64,000 bases of DNA from Kribbella soli. Lineage in GTDB: Bacteria; Actinomycetota; Actinomycetes; Propionibacteriales; Kribbellaceae. Shown here in pieces: positions 1-8,030 of the stretch (positions are counted from its first letter, which is position 1; every line of letters starts with the position of its first letter). The stretch is taken from NCBI RefSeq assembly GCF_004331345.1, contig NZ_SJJZ01000003.1, positions 1,240,001 to 1,304,000 of the forward strand. The letters run 5' to 3'. The notes below the pieces were generated by a model that saw only the letters and a list, made by a program, of their open reading frames with translations, was not told the DNA's origin and did not search any database. A program made the translations under genes and the position numbers.

Positions 1-859
1 GCGCCGCCGCCATGAAGGTCGGCTGGACGACAGCCGCATTGTCGACAATCTTGTCGATCCGTCCGTCGACCGCGGTCGCGAACCCGAGCTGGAACTGTAC
101 GGCGAGCAGCACCTGGCCGAACACGTGCGACAACGGCAGCCACAGGAACTGCAGGTCGTCCGGAGAGAGCACCCGCATCCCCTCGACCGCGGCGCCCTCG
201 TACGTCCACACCGAGTGCGGCAGCCGGACCCCCTTCGGGCGTCCCGTCGTACCGGACGTGTAGATCAACGTGCACAGGTCGCCCGGCTTAATGCCTGCAA
301 TCCGATCGTCGACAATCGACGGATGCTCGGCCAGGTACACGTCGCCGAGGATGTCGAGCTCGCCGAGCCCGATCACCCAGTCGCCATCGCTCTCCTCCGG
401 CGTCCCGTCGAGCAAGACGACCTTGCGCAGTGACGGCGTCTCGGTGCGGTGCTGGCGGAGCTTGTCCACCTGCTCCGCGTCCTCGGCGAACACCACCTGG
501 ACGTCCGCATCGGCCACGATGAACGCCACGTCGGACGAGATCGTCGACGGGTAGATCGTGGTGGTCGCGGCGGCGGCCAGTACGGCGGCCACGTAGCACT
601 CGATCCACTCGATCCGGGTGCTGGACGCGACGGCGACCCGCTGCTCCGGCTCCACACCGAGGGCGATCAGGCCGGCGGCGCGCCGGCGGGTCAGCGCCTC
701 GGTCTCCCTCCAGGTCACCGACTTCCATTGCTCCCCGCGCGGGAACCGGAAGGCCTCCCGCTCAGGCGTCGCCGCCACCCGGTCCAGGAACATCTGGGCC
801 ATGGTGTCCTTGCGGTTGCTGAGAAGCGCGAGCTGGCCGGAATCGGCGACAGGCTTCAT
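1..859 (-). CDS. AMP-dependent long-chain acyl-CoA ligase, cut by window edge
   Basis: Acyl-adenylate-forming enzyme that would activate a fatty acid to its CoA thioester with ATP. The frame opens at an ATG at 857-859 and is open to base 1, so about 286 N-terminal residues are visible and the C-terminal part lies outside. The adenylate-binding P-loop YTSGTTGRPKG is near residues 198-208, followed by a typical LPLSHVFG stretch. The N-terminal region (SVTWRETEALTRRRAAGLIALG) is typical of the FadD15-like family. Substrate length cannot be read from sequence. It is divergent from the amidase gene that follows. Family call is secure; exact substrate is not. Confidence 0.88.
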   Translation of the reverse strand, partial: MKPVADSGQLALLSNRKDTMAQMFLDRVAATPEREAFRFPRGEQWKSVTWRETEALTRRRAAGLIALGVEPEQRVAVASSTRIEWIECYVAAVLAAAATTTIYPSTISSDVAFIVADADVQVVFAEDAEQVDKLRQHRTETPSLRKVVLLDGTPEESDGDWVIGLGELDILGDVYLAEHPSIVDDRIAGIKPGDLCTLIYTSGTTGRPKGVRLPHSVWTYEGAAVEGMRVLSPDDLQFLWLPLSHVFGQVLLAVQFQLGFATAVDGRIDKIVDNAAVVQPTFMAAA

Positions 860-967
860 AACTGGCCTCCGTAGGGGGTCAAGTGACTGGAGGGTAATCG
901 CTGGGCACCGTGCCTGACCATGGCACTCGCTTGCCCACCTGCACCTTCTCCATTACGTTTCCGCAAC

Positions 968-2563
968 ATGCGCATACGGTCGGTGGCTCTCGTCTCACTA
1001 TCCGTTCTACTCCTCGCCCTCGGCGCTCCGGCCCACGCGGTGACCCCGCCGGCGGAGTTCGGGTCGGACTACGACGACCCGCGGACCCCCGCGCCGAAGG
1101 TCGCCGTACCGGACACCAGGCACTGCGAGGTGCAGATCGTCCGGAACCAGTTCCGCAACTTCGACCCGTACCAGGCGACCTACACGCCGCCGGCCGCCTG
1201 TGCAGGTCCGTGGTCCAAGGTCGTGCTGCGGATGCACGGCGAGGTGAAGGGCGTCCAGTACGACCGCCTCGGGCACATCACGATCGGCGGCGTCGGCGTC
1301 TTCCGTACGTCGACCCCGGAGCCGAGCGCGGACGGTATCGCGTGGGACGTCGAGAAGGACGTCACGTCGTACAGCCCGCTCCTGCGGACGTCGCAACCCG
1401 TCGTGATGGAGCTCGGCAACGTCGTCGACGACACGTATACCGGTGTCCTCGACATCACCGTCACGCTCGACTTCTACACGACCGATCGCCACACCCCGGC
1501 TGCCCGGACCGCTGACGACGTACTCCCCCTGCAGAACCAGACGCGCCAGGACTCCGACCTGATCGGTACGGCGACCCTGCCCCGCAACACGACCCGTCTC
1601 CTCGGCGAGGTGTACGTCACCGGATCCGGCGGCGGCTGCGAGGAGTTCTGGGACACGTCCGCGCCGGCCGAGACCGGGTACTCGTGCCCGGACGGATCGC
1701 CGTACCGCGAGGTCGACGTCAGCATCGACGGCAAACTCGCCGGGATCGCGCTGCCGTACCCGTACATCTACACGGGCGGCTGGTCGAACCCGTACTCGTG
1801 GCGCCCGTCCCCCGCACCGCGCGCGTTCGACATCAGGCCCTTGACCTACGACCTCACGCCGTTCGCCGGACTGCTCACCGACGGCAAGCCGCATGAGTTC
1901 CGCGTCCACGTCGACGGCGTACCAGCCGGCCAATCCGGGTGGTTCACGGTCCCGAACCTGCACGTGTGGACCGACGCCCACCGCGCGCAGACGACCGGCG
2001 GCCTCACGTCGTACGCCGTCAGCCCGCTGGCGAAGACCGACGACGTGACCGGAGCACCGAACGAGGCCGGCTCCGTCACCACGAACGCGTCTCGCAACCT
2101 CACGATCAGCGGGTACGTCGACACCTCGGCCGGCCGCGTCCGTACGAGCGTCCAACGCACGCTGAGCAATGTCTCGAAGCACACCTGGGACGCTGGTGAG
2201 TCCCGCGACGCGCTGGACGCGAACTGGCGCGATACCGCGACGACGATCAGCAACGGCCGCGTCGAGCGCACCGACCTCGACTACGGCAAGAACGGCGTAC
2301 TCACCTTCTTGCCCAACGCAACGGTCCCCGGCGGGTACGACGTCGTCACGGACCTGAAGATCCACGACACGATCCGCACACCGGCCAGGACCAGCACCGA
2401 GACGTACGACGGCCGCGCGTCCTGGATCTACGGCGTACCGCGAGACCAGCGGCACGCAACCGGAACCCAAACCGTCCGCTTCCGCGCCATCGGCCACGGC
2501 TGCTACGACCACACCCTGACCGCAGTCAACGGCGTGTACACCAAGGACTTCTACCGCTGCTGA
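968..2563 (+). CDS. Secreted PNGase A-like peptide-N-glycanase/amidase family protein
   Basis: 531-residue exported protein. I start at the ATG at 968 because it gives a clean signal peptide (MRIRSVALVSLSVLLLALG, cleaved near APAHA); an upstream in-frame ATG at 920 adds 16 residues of no known value. The mature part resembles the peptide-N4-(N-acetyl-beta-glucosaminyl)asparagine amidase A family: paired beta-rich halves, with FDPYQATYTPP and GPWSKVVLRMHGEVKG early and YSWRPSPAPRAFD with a GGW motif in the middle. Members release N-glycans from glycopeptides outside the cell. Several cysteines (positions near 48, 74 and 520) suggest disulfides. It stands alone, ending at a large palindrome shared with the convergent asd gene. 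Confidence 0.72.
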   Translation: MRIRSVALVSLSVLLLALGAPAHAVTPPAEFGSDYDDPRTPAPKVAVPDTRHCEVQIVRNQFRNFDPYQATYTPPAACAGPWSKVVLRMHGEVKGVQYDRLGHITIGGVGVFRTSTPEPSADGIAWDVEKDVTSYSPLLRTSQPVVMELGNVVDDTYTGVLDITVTLDFYTTDRHTPAARTADDVLPLQNQTRQDSDLIGTATLPRNTTRLLGEVYVTGSGGGCEEFWDTSAPAETGYSCPDGSPYREVDVSIDGKLAGIALPYPYIYTGGWSNPYSWRPSPAPRAFDIRPLTYDLTPFAGLLTDGKPHEFRVHVDGVPAGQSGWFTVPNLHVWTDAHRAQTTGGLTSYAVSPLAKTDDVTGAPNEAGSVTTNASRNLTISGYVDTSAGRVRTSVQRTLSNVSKHTWDAGESRDALDANWRDTATTISNGRVERTDLDYGKNGVLTFLPNATVPGGYDVVTDLKIHDTIRTPARTSTETYDGRASWIYGVPRDQRHATGTQTVRFRAIGHGCYDHTLTAVNGVYTKDFYRC

Positions 2564-2564
2564 G

Positions 2565-2664
2565 GTACCGAAGAACGGGTAGTGGTCGGCCCCGGCGGCG
2601 CGACTGCAGCGAGCCGCCGCGCGAGGTGGGCGCGTTGGAGTGAGGACTACCCGTTCTTCGGTAC
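2565..2664. terminator. Large nested palindrome between convergent genes (bidirectional terminator)
   Basis: A 19-bp perfect inverted repeat (GTACCGAAGAACGGGTAGT at 2565-2583 and its complement at 2646-2664) encloses a second GC-rich hairpin (GGCGGC...GCCGCC around 2593-2618). It begins 2 bases after the amidase stop and ends 6 bases before the asd stop, so it can end transcription from both sides. Such a long arm with a 62-base interior is larger than a normal terminator. Confidence 0.7.
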
Positions 2665-2669
2665 GCAGA

Positions 2670-3695
2670 TCAGCGTTGGGCGAGGAGCTCCGCGATCTGG
2701 ACGGCGTTCAGGGCGGCGCCCTTGCGGAGGTTGTCGTTCGAGACGAACAGGATGAGTCCGCGGTTGCCTGGGACGGACTGGTCCTGGCGGATGCGACCGA
2801 CGTACGACGGGTCCTGGCCGGCCGCGAGCAGCGGGGTCGGGAGGTCCGTGACGGTGACGCCCGGTGCGGCGCCGAGGATCTCGGTGGCGCGCTCCGGGGT
2901 GATCGGCTCGGCGAACTCGGCGTGGATGCTGAGCGAGTGGCCGGTGAAGACCGGGACCCGGACGCAGGTGCCGGCGACCGGCAGGTCCGGGAGGTGCAGG
3001 ATCTTCCGGCTCTCGTTGCGGAGCTTCTGCTCCTCGTCGGTCTCACCGGTGCCGTCGGCAACGATCGAGCCGGCCAGCGGGAGCACGTTGAAGGCGATCG
3101 GCCCGGCGTACACCTTGGGCTCGGGGAGGGTGATGCCGTCGGCGCCGCGGGCGAGCTTTCCACCCACCTCGGCCAACGAGCGGGCCTGGTCCTCGAGCTC
3201 GCTCACGCCGACGCCGCCGGAGCCGGAGACAGCCTGGTAGGTCGAGACGACGAGGCGGGTCAGACCGGCTTCCCGGTGCAGCGGGGCCAGCACCGGCATC
3301 GCGGCCATGGTCGTGCAGTTCGGGTTGGCGACGATGCCCTTCGGGATCGTGTCGAGGTCCTCTGGATTCACCTCGGACACCACCAACGGCACGTCCGGGT
3401 CCATCCGCCAGCCGGACGAGTTGTCGACGACGACGGCACCGGCCGCCGCGACCTTCGGGGCGAGCTCCTTCGACGCCGTCTTCCCGTTGGAGAACAAGGC
3501 GAGCTCGAGCCCGGAGAAGTCCGCCGTCGCCGAGTCCTCGACGACAACCTCCCGGTCCCCGAACGCCAGCTTCTTCCCCGCCGACCGGGCCGAGGCGAAG
3601 AACCGCACCTCGTCCACCGGGAAGTTGCGCTCAACCAGCAACTCCCGCATCACGCCGCCGACCTGACCCGTAGCACCGAACACACCAACTCGCAT
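2670..3695 (-). CDS. asd: Aspartate-semialdehyde dehydrogenase
   Basis: Reduces L-4-aspartyl phosphate to aspartate semialdehyde with NADPH, the branch point for lysine/diaminopimelate, threonine and methionine. The start at 3695 (ATG) gives 341 residues beginning MRVGVFGATGQVGG, the NADP-binding glycine loop; the frame runs further upstream but those residues do not belong to the family. Catalytic cysteine is in NPNCTT (about C127) and the active-site histidine in FTGHSLSIH. Length matches bacterial Asd. No aspartokinase gene is in the adjacent sequence. It ends at the palindrome it shares with the amidase gene. Confidence 0.96.
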   Translation of the reverse strand: MRVGVFGATGQVGGVMRELLVERNFPVDEVRFFASARSAGKKLAFGDREVVVEDSATADFSGLELALFSNGKTASKELAPKVAAAGAVVVDNSSGWRMDPDVPLVVSEVNPEDLDTIPKGIVANPNCTTMAAMPVLAPLHREAGLTRLVVSTYQAVSGSGGVGVSELEDQARSLAEVGGKLARGADGITLPEPKVYAGPIAFNVLPLAGSIVADGTGETDEEQKLRNESRKILHLPDLPVAGTCVRVPVFTGHSLSIHAEFAEPITPERATEILGAAPGVTVTDLPTPLLAAGQDPSYVGRIRQDQSVPGNRGLILFVSNDNLRKGAALNAVQIAELLAQR

Positions 3696-3774
3696 GCCGA
3701 TCACCCTAACGGCCCACCCCAGGACCCCACCCTCAATTCCACGATCCGGCACCCACCCCGCCCGAATCGCCGAC

Positions 3775-3830
3775 CTTGAGCACCCACCAACCATTCCGGG
3801 GGCGCGAAAACGGTTGGTGGGTGCCCAAAG
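3775..3830. repeat. Palindromic repeat, copy 1 of a dispersed family
   Basis: Inverted repeat with 13-bp perfect arms (GCACCCACCAACC at 3780-3792, complement at 3812-3824) and looser outer arms CTTGAGCACC / GGTGCCCAAAG. The same layout, with CGAAAACGGTTGG in the loop-side arm and GCCCAAAG at the right end, recurs at 47777-47833. It lies between asd and the tautomerase gene. Confidence 0.75.
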
Positions 3831-3836
3831 ACGCGC

Positions 3837-3866
3837 GGGGCGGGGCGGGGCGGGGTGGGGCGGGCG
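3837..3866. repeat. GGGGC pentanucleotide tract
   Basis: About five consecutive GGGGC/GGGGT units directly downstream of the tautomerase stop codon. Four or more G-runs in a row can form a G-quadruplex on the + strand. It is simple-sequence DNA and no coding role is apparent. Confidence 0.7.
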
Positions 3867-3876
3867 CGGTGGTGGA

Positions 3877-4062
3877 TCAGACGTCCGAGGCGAGGGTTCC
3901 GCCGTTGGCCACGTCCGTCTTCTCGATCTCGGTGAAGACGATGCGGACGGCTTCGCGCTTGGCGCCGAGGATGGCGATCGCGGAGTCGGTGACAGCGGCG
4001 ACGAACTCGCGACGCTGGTCGAGGGTGCGGCCGGAGAGGAGTTCGACGGTGATGTTCGGCAT
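3877..4062 (-). CDS. 4-oxalocrotonate tautomerase family enzyme
   Basis: 61-residue protein beginning MPNITVELL; after removal of Met the N-terminal Pro-1 would be the general base of the tautomerase fold. Length and the pattern SGRTLDQRREFVAAVTDS fit the small tautomerases (4-OT and DmpI-like), which form hexamers and keto-enol convert 2-oxo acids. The true substrate is unknown. A purine-rich RBS (AGGAG, in GAGAAGGCC context) precedes the ATG. The next gene on the same strand is the dead symporter 50 bases upstream, so it may once have been co-transcribed with it. Confidence 0.85.
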   Translation of the reverse strand: MPNITVELLSGRTLDQRREFVAAVTDSAIAILGAKREAVRIVFTEIEKTDVANGGTLASDV

Positions 4063-4907
4063 AGGGGCCTTCTCCTAGAGTGGACGGTTCCGTGACGTGG
4101 GACAGTGTTTCAGATTCAGGCCAGGGCCGCCGACTGGCGGGTGGTGACCTCGTCGGGGTCGGTGTTCAGCGAGTCGACCAGGTCGTCGACGTCCGCGCGG
4201 TTCTCCGGCGCCAGCAGGCCGAGTCCGACGTACACCACCAAGGAAGTTGCCAACGGCAACGCCACGACCAGGGTGGTGTCGGTTGAACCCACGCCCCACT
4301 TGACGATCGCCCAGACGATCAGGCCGATCGCCCACGACGCCAGCGCCGCCCGCGGCCCGCTGCGCCGGAACCACGGCAGCAGCCCGAGCATCAGCAGGAT
4401 CGCGATCGGTCCCATCGTCGCGGCGACCAGGTCGACGACGATCTTCAGTACGACGCCCTCACCGTTCGTGGCGATCGCGATCAGCATGCTCACCGTGACG
4501 AACGTGAACGTGACGATCCGCGCCATCTTCAACGCCGCCGCGTCGGTCAGCTGCCGGACGCGCGGCACCAGCACCGGCGCCAGGTCCCGCGTGATCACCG
4601 ACGAGATCGCGTTCGCATCGGACGCCACCATCGCCATCGTGTGCGAGAAGAACCCGGCCAGCACCAGCCCGATCAGTCCGGTCGGCAGGAGCAGTTGCGC
4701 GAGAGCGACGTACGACTGCTCGGGCTTCCCCGGATGCACCAGCAGCGGCGCCGCACACATCGGGATGAACAGGATCAACGGCCAGACCAGCCACAGCGCA
4801 GAGGAGAGCAGGGCGGATTTCTTCGCGGCGGACCCGGTCGGCGCGGCCGTGGAGAGCCGCGCCGCCAGGTCCCGCATCTTCACGCCGAGTTGTACTCGAA
4901 CGTCTTG

Positions 4908-5080
4908 TTGACGTCCTCCCGTCGCCCGAAAGCGAGGGATTTCAACCCTTGCGGGTTGAGGTTCGCGGTTCACGGCCGTGCCCGACTGCGCAAGAAGGCT
5001 CCCCGCACTGCCACGGCCCGTCCGGCCGCGGTTGTGGCTGGTCCTGCATCTGCCGGCTGCTTGGCTATCGCAACCGGCGA
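4908..5080 (-). mobile_element. IS200/IS605-family scar: tnpB tail and right end
   Basis: On the minus strand two overlapping frames give pieces typical of the TnpB C-terminus: AAGRAVAVRGAFLRSRARP, then TAVNREPQPARVEIPRF. The following DNA has the usual right-end form for IS1341-like elements: a short hairpin (CCCTCGC / GCGACGGG) and the terminal GGGAGGACGTCAA at 4908-4920. Only the 3-prime end survives; the rest of tnpB, tnpA and the left end are missing. The call rests on remembered family patterns, so it is moderate. Confidence 0.6.
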
Positions 5081-5201
5081 GAACACTACCCAACGCAACC
5101 GACAGAACACGAATGCGGCGATCGCGACCCACTTCGACGCGATGTCGACGACCTTCAGCGCGGCGCCGAGGCCCGCGAACGCGACGAACATGACGGCGCT
5201 C

Positions 5202-5366
5202 AGGGTGGGGCTGATGGTCCAGCGCCGTAGCGAGGAGGTGCTCGGTGCGGTGCCTCGGCGTGCGGGGGCGAAGGTCTCGATGCGGAGCATCGTGGCCTTT
5301 GCACCCGTGCGCCGAGGTGCCGTGCCGAGTGCCCCGCAGTAGGCGATGGACCATCAGCCCCACCCT
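5202..5366. mobile_element. 165-bp MITE-like element inside the symporter gene
   Basis: Terminal inverted repeats are perfect over 20 bp (AGGGTGGGGCTGATGGTCCA at 5202-5221, complement at 5347-5366) and extend inward with one mismatch (GCGCC / GGCGA). The interior has no credible gene. Its length is a multiple of three, but it brings in stop codons. Exact removal restores the symporter reading frame, so both borders are well placed. I see no clear target-site duplication. Confidence 0.75.
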
Positions 5367-5557
5367 TGGCCGGACATGTGGTGCGAGATACCGGACAACC
5401 ACCAGGGAATCCGGCCTCCGGTCGTGAAGTAGTCCACGACCGTTTTGATCTTGGTGCGCGACCAGATTCCGATCAGCACCATCAACACGAAGTAGCCGAC
5501 CAGGACCGACCAGTCCAGAGCGGTCATCGGGATCCTCCCAGGGGCGTTGGGCGAGTG

Positions 5558-5677
5558 ACTGGAAGGTTCCATTGACCAGAACCGTGTGTCAAGAGACGGA
5601 ACCTGGAACATTTCCAGCCTCAGTTCCAAGGCTCGACCGCGATTGACAGGCGGTTCTGCTGAGTAGAACCTAGTTCC
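5558..5677. promoter_or_regulatory. Divergent control region with IclR-type palindromes
   Basis: Between the symporter start and kduI there are three GAACC/GGTTC palindromes: TGGAAGGTTCCA at 5560-5571, CTGGAACATTTCCAG at 5603-5617, and GGTTCT...AGAACC at 5652-5670. A TTGACA -35-like hexamer is at 5643-5648. The third palindrome would cover the kduI promoter. The IclR protein encoded two genes downstream is the natural candidate to bind them, as KdgR-type regulators do in other bacteria; binding is an inference. Confidence 0.6.
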
Positions 5678-6502
5678 GTGACTCTGCAGATCAGGCACGC
5701 CACCCATCCCGAGCAGCTGCCCGGCTTCGACACGGCCGCGCTGCGCCGCCATTACCTGGTGGACGACCTCTTCGTCCCCGGCGCCGTCACCGCGGTGCTC
5801 ACCCACCACGACCGGATCGTGCTCGCCGGCGCCCGCCCGACAGACGGGCCGCTGACGCTCGGCACCTACCCCGAACTGCGCAGCGAGTTCTTCCTCGAAC
5901 GCCGCGAGGCCGGCATCGTCAACGTCGGCGGACCCGGCACGGTCACCGCCGACGGAACGAAGTACGAGCTGACCACCGGTGCCTGCCTGTACGTCGGACG
6001 CGGCGTTCGCGACGTGGTCTTCGAAGGACCCGAGTCGGCGTTCTACGTCTTCTCCGCGCCGGCGCACACCAGCTTCCCGACCGCGCAGGTCAACCCCGGC
6101 GAGGGCAACCGCCTCGAGCTCGGCGATCAGCAGACCGCGAACCGCCGGACGATCGACCAGTTCATCCACGCGGACGGCGTACAGAGCTGCCAGGTCGTCC
6201 TCGGCGTGACGACGCTGCACGCGGGGAGCACCTGGAACACGATGCCCGCGCACACCCACGACCGCCGTACCGAGTGCTACCTGTACTTCGGGCTCCCGGA
6301 GACCGAGCGGATCGTGCACCTGCTCGGCGAGCCCGAGGAGACCCGGCACCTGCTGGTCGCGGACCGTCAGGCGATCATCTCCCCCAGTTGGTCGATCCAC
6401 TCCGGCTGCGGCACGTCGTCGTACAGCTTCGTCTGGGCGATGGCCGGCGAGAACCAGGCGTTCGGCGACATGGACGGTGTCGACGTACGGGACCTGCGGT
6501 GA
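5678..6502 (+). CDS. kduI: 5-dehydro-4-deoxy-D-glucuronate isomerase
   Basis: Isomerises 5-keto-4-deoxyuronate (from unsaturated uronates released by pectin or glycosaminoglycan lyases) to 3-deoxy-D-glycero-2,5-hexodiulosonate. 274 residues, cupin-fold, length as in the family. The zinc-binding set H192-x-H194-x4-E199 is visible in HTHDRRTE, with a second His in SWSIHSGCG. Starts at GTG 5678, just after the operator-rich control region. It is the first gene of an operon: its stop overlaps the kduD start by 4 bases. Confidence 0.94.
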   Translation: MTLQIRHATHPEQLPGFDTAALRRHYLVDDLFVPGAVTAVLTHHDRIVLAGARPTDGPLTLGTYPELRSEFFLERREAGIVNVGGPGTVTADGTKYELTTGACLYVGRGVRDVVFEGPESAFYVFSAPAHTSFPTAQVNPGEGNRLELGDQQTANRRTIDQFIHADGVQSCQVVLGVTTLHAGSTWNTMPAHTHDRRTECYLYFGLPETERIVHLLGEPEETRHLLVADRQAIISPSWSIHSGCGTSSYSFVWAMAGENQAFGDMDGVDVRDLR

Positions 6503-7254
6503 CGCTCTTCAGTCTCGAAGGACGTACGGCGCTTGTCACCGGAGCGCGACGTGGGATCGGCGCGGCCATCGCCGCCGGGTACGCCGCTGCCGGTGCCGAG
6601 CTGATCCTGATGGCTCGCGACGCCGCGCTCGAGGACACGCTCGAGGCGATCAAGCAGAACGGCGGCGGCGACGCGTCCGTGGTGATCGCCGACTTCGCCG
6701 ACCCAGCCGCGGTCGAGGCGGCCGCTGTCCAGCTGGCTCGGGAACGCCGGATCGACATCCTGGTCAACAACGCCGGCACGATCCGGCGGGCGCCGGCGGC
6801 CGAGACCACGACCGCGGACTGGCAGCACGTGATCGACGTGAACCTGAACTCCACGTGGGCGGTGACGCGCCCGATCGGGGCCTCGATGGCGGAACGGCGT
6901 ACCGGGAAGATCGTCACGATCGCGTCGTTGCTGAGCTTCCAGGGCGGGATCACCGTCCCGGCGTACACCGCGAGCAAGCATGCGGTGGCGGGGCTGACCC
7001 GGGCGCTGGCCAACGAGTGGGGACCGGCCGGAGTCCAGGTGAACGCGATCGCGCCCGGGTACATCAGCACCGACAACACCACGGAGCTCCGCGCGGACCC
7101 GGAGCGGGAGGCCACGATCCGGCAGCGCATCCCGGCCGGCCGCTGGGGACAGCCGGAGGACGTCGTCGGAGCCGCTGTGTTCCTCGCGTCGTCGGCGGCG
7201 GACTATGTCAACGGGCACGTGCTCGCCGTCGACGGTGGCTGGCTGGCGAGGTGA
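6499..7254 (+). CDS. kduD: 2-dehydro-3-deoxy-D-gluconate 5-dehydrogenase (SDR family)
   Basis: Short-chain dehydrogenase of 251 residues that follows KduI in the uronate pathway, reducing the diketo acid to 2-keto-3-deoxygluconate with NAD(P)H. The GTG start at 6499 overlaps the kduI stop (GTGA). Cofactor loop TGARRGIG is near residues 14-21, NNAG near 90, and the catalytic Tyr/Lys in AYTASKHA near 155. C-terminal VNGHVLAVDGGWLAR is typical for KduD. Specificity is inferred from the neighbour kduI; the fold is certain. Confidence 0.92.
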   Translation: MTLFSLEGRTALVTGARRGIGAAIAAGYAAAGAELILMARDAALEDTLEAIKQNGGGDASVVIADFADPAAVEAAAVQLARERRIDILVNNAGTIRRAPAAETTTADWQHVIDVNLNSTWAVTRPIGASMAERRTGKIVTIASLLSFQGGITVPAYTASKHAVAGLTRALANEWGPAGVQVNAIAPGYISTDNTTELRADPEREATIRQRIPAGRWGQPEDVVGAAVFLASSAADYVNGHVLAVDGGWLAR

Positions 7255-7265
7255 GGAGTGGCAGG

Positions 7266-8030
7266 ATGTCCGACATGAGTTCGCCCTCGGCCATCGACAA
7301 GACGTTGATGGTGCTGGACGCCGTACTGGAGCATTCGCGGTTCACCGACGTGGTGAACGCGACCGGCCTGGCCAAGTCGACCGTGCACCGGATCATGGCG
7401 TCGCTCGTCGAACACGAGTTCGTCACGCAGTCCGACGCCGGGTCGTACCACCCGGGGCCGAAGGCGCTCCGGCTGGCCGGTCACGCACTCACGAACGTCG
7501 ACCTCGCCACCGTGGCTCGCCCGGTGCTCGCGGACCTCGTCGCGCAGACGCGGTGCACGGTCCACGTCGGACTGCTGAACGGTGACGAGGCGATCTACGT
7601 CGCGCGGCTCGACGGCCCGAAGCCGTACCGGATGCCCTCACGAGTCGGCAAGGCGATCTGGCTGCACTGCACCGGCATCGGCAAGGCACTGCTCGCGGAG
7701 AAGGACGACGAGGCGCTCGACGTCCACATCACCCGGACCGGTCTGCCCGCGCGCACTCCCCTGACGCACACGTCGGCGGCCGCACTGAAGGCCGATCTCG
7801 CCCAGACAAGGTCCCGCGGCTACGCGCTCGACGACGAGGAGAACGAGCCCGGCATCCGCTGCGTCGCCGCGGTCATCCACGACCACACCGGCGCCGCGAT
7901 CGCCGCGGTCAGCATCTCCACGCTCTCACTGGAACAGTCGATCGCCCAGGTCGCGCTGATGGCACCGGCCGCCATCGAAGCCGCCCGCAAGATCTCCGCA
8001 GCCCTCGGCTACCGCGAACCCACGACCTGA
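7266..8030 (+). CDS. IclR-family transcriptional regulator of the kdu operon
   Basis: 254 residues. N-terminal winged helix (AIDKTLMVLDAVLEHSRFTDVVNATGLAKSTVHRIMASL, residues about 8-46) and C-terminal IclR effector domain (GIGKALLAEKD, YALDDEENEPGIRCVAAVIHD). ATG at 7266 follows a GAGGAG-type RBS and sits 11 bases after kduD. By position it is likely to sense a uronate intermediate and act on the GAACC/GGTTC palindromes in front of kduI and the dead symporter. Its last 22 bases overlap the end of the convergent MFS gene. Confidence 0.9.
   Translation: MSDMSSPSAIDKTLMVLDAVLEHSRFTDVVNATGLAKSTVHRIMASLVEHEFVTQSDAGSYHPGPKALRLAGHALTNVDLATVARPVLADLVAQTRCTVHVGLLNGDEAIYVARLDGPKPYRMPSRVGKAIWLHCTGIGKALLAEKDDEALDVHITRTGLPARTPLTHTSAAALKADLAQTRSRGYALDDEENEPGIRCVAAVIHDHTGAAIAAVSISTLSLEQSIAQVALMAPAAIEAARKISAALGYREPTT

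Larger units (their letters stand above)
4116..5527 (-). pseudogene. Sodium:solute symporter (SSS family), disrupted by two insertions
   Basis: Remnant of a sugar-acid type sodium symporter. The N-terminus reads MTALDWSVLVGYFVLMVLIG from an ATG at 5527 and continues to HHMSGQ near 5367. A 165-bp element (5202-5366) follows; removing it exactly rejoins the frame as HHMSGQ-SAVMFVAFAG. The frame is then lost across an IS200/IS605-like scar near 4908-5080, with loss of roughly 200 residues of the usual protein. The C-terminal helices (LWLVWPLILFIPM, GLIGLVLAGFFSHTMAMVASDANAIS, and more) are intact to the stop at 4116 but in another frame. It is divergent from kduI and shares its operator region, so it probably imported the uronate that operon degrades. 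Confidence 0.82.

Noticed and set aside
4900..5080. TnpB-derived regulator
   Set aside because: Only the extreme C-terminus is left, in two frames; no protein can be made.
5202..5366. Small gene inside the 165-bp element
   Set aside because: No start with RBS and no conserved pattern; the element is non-coding.
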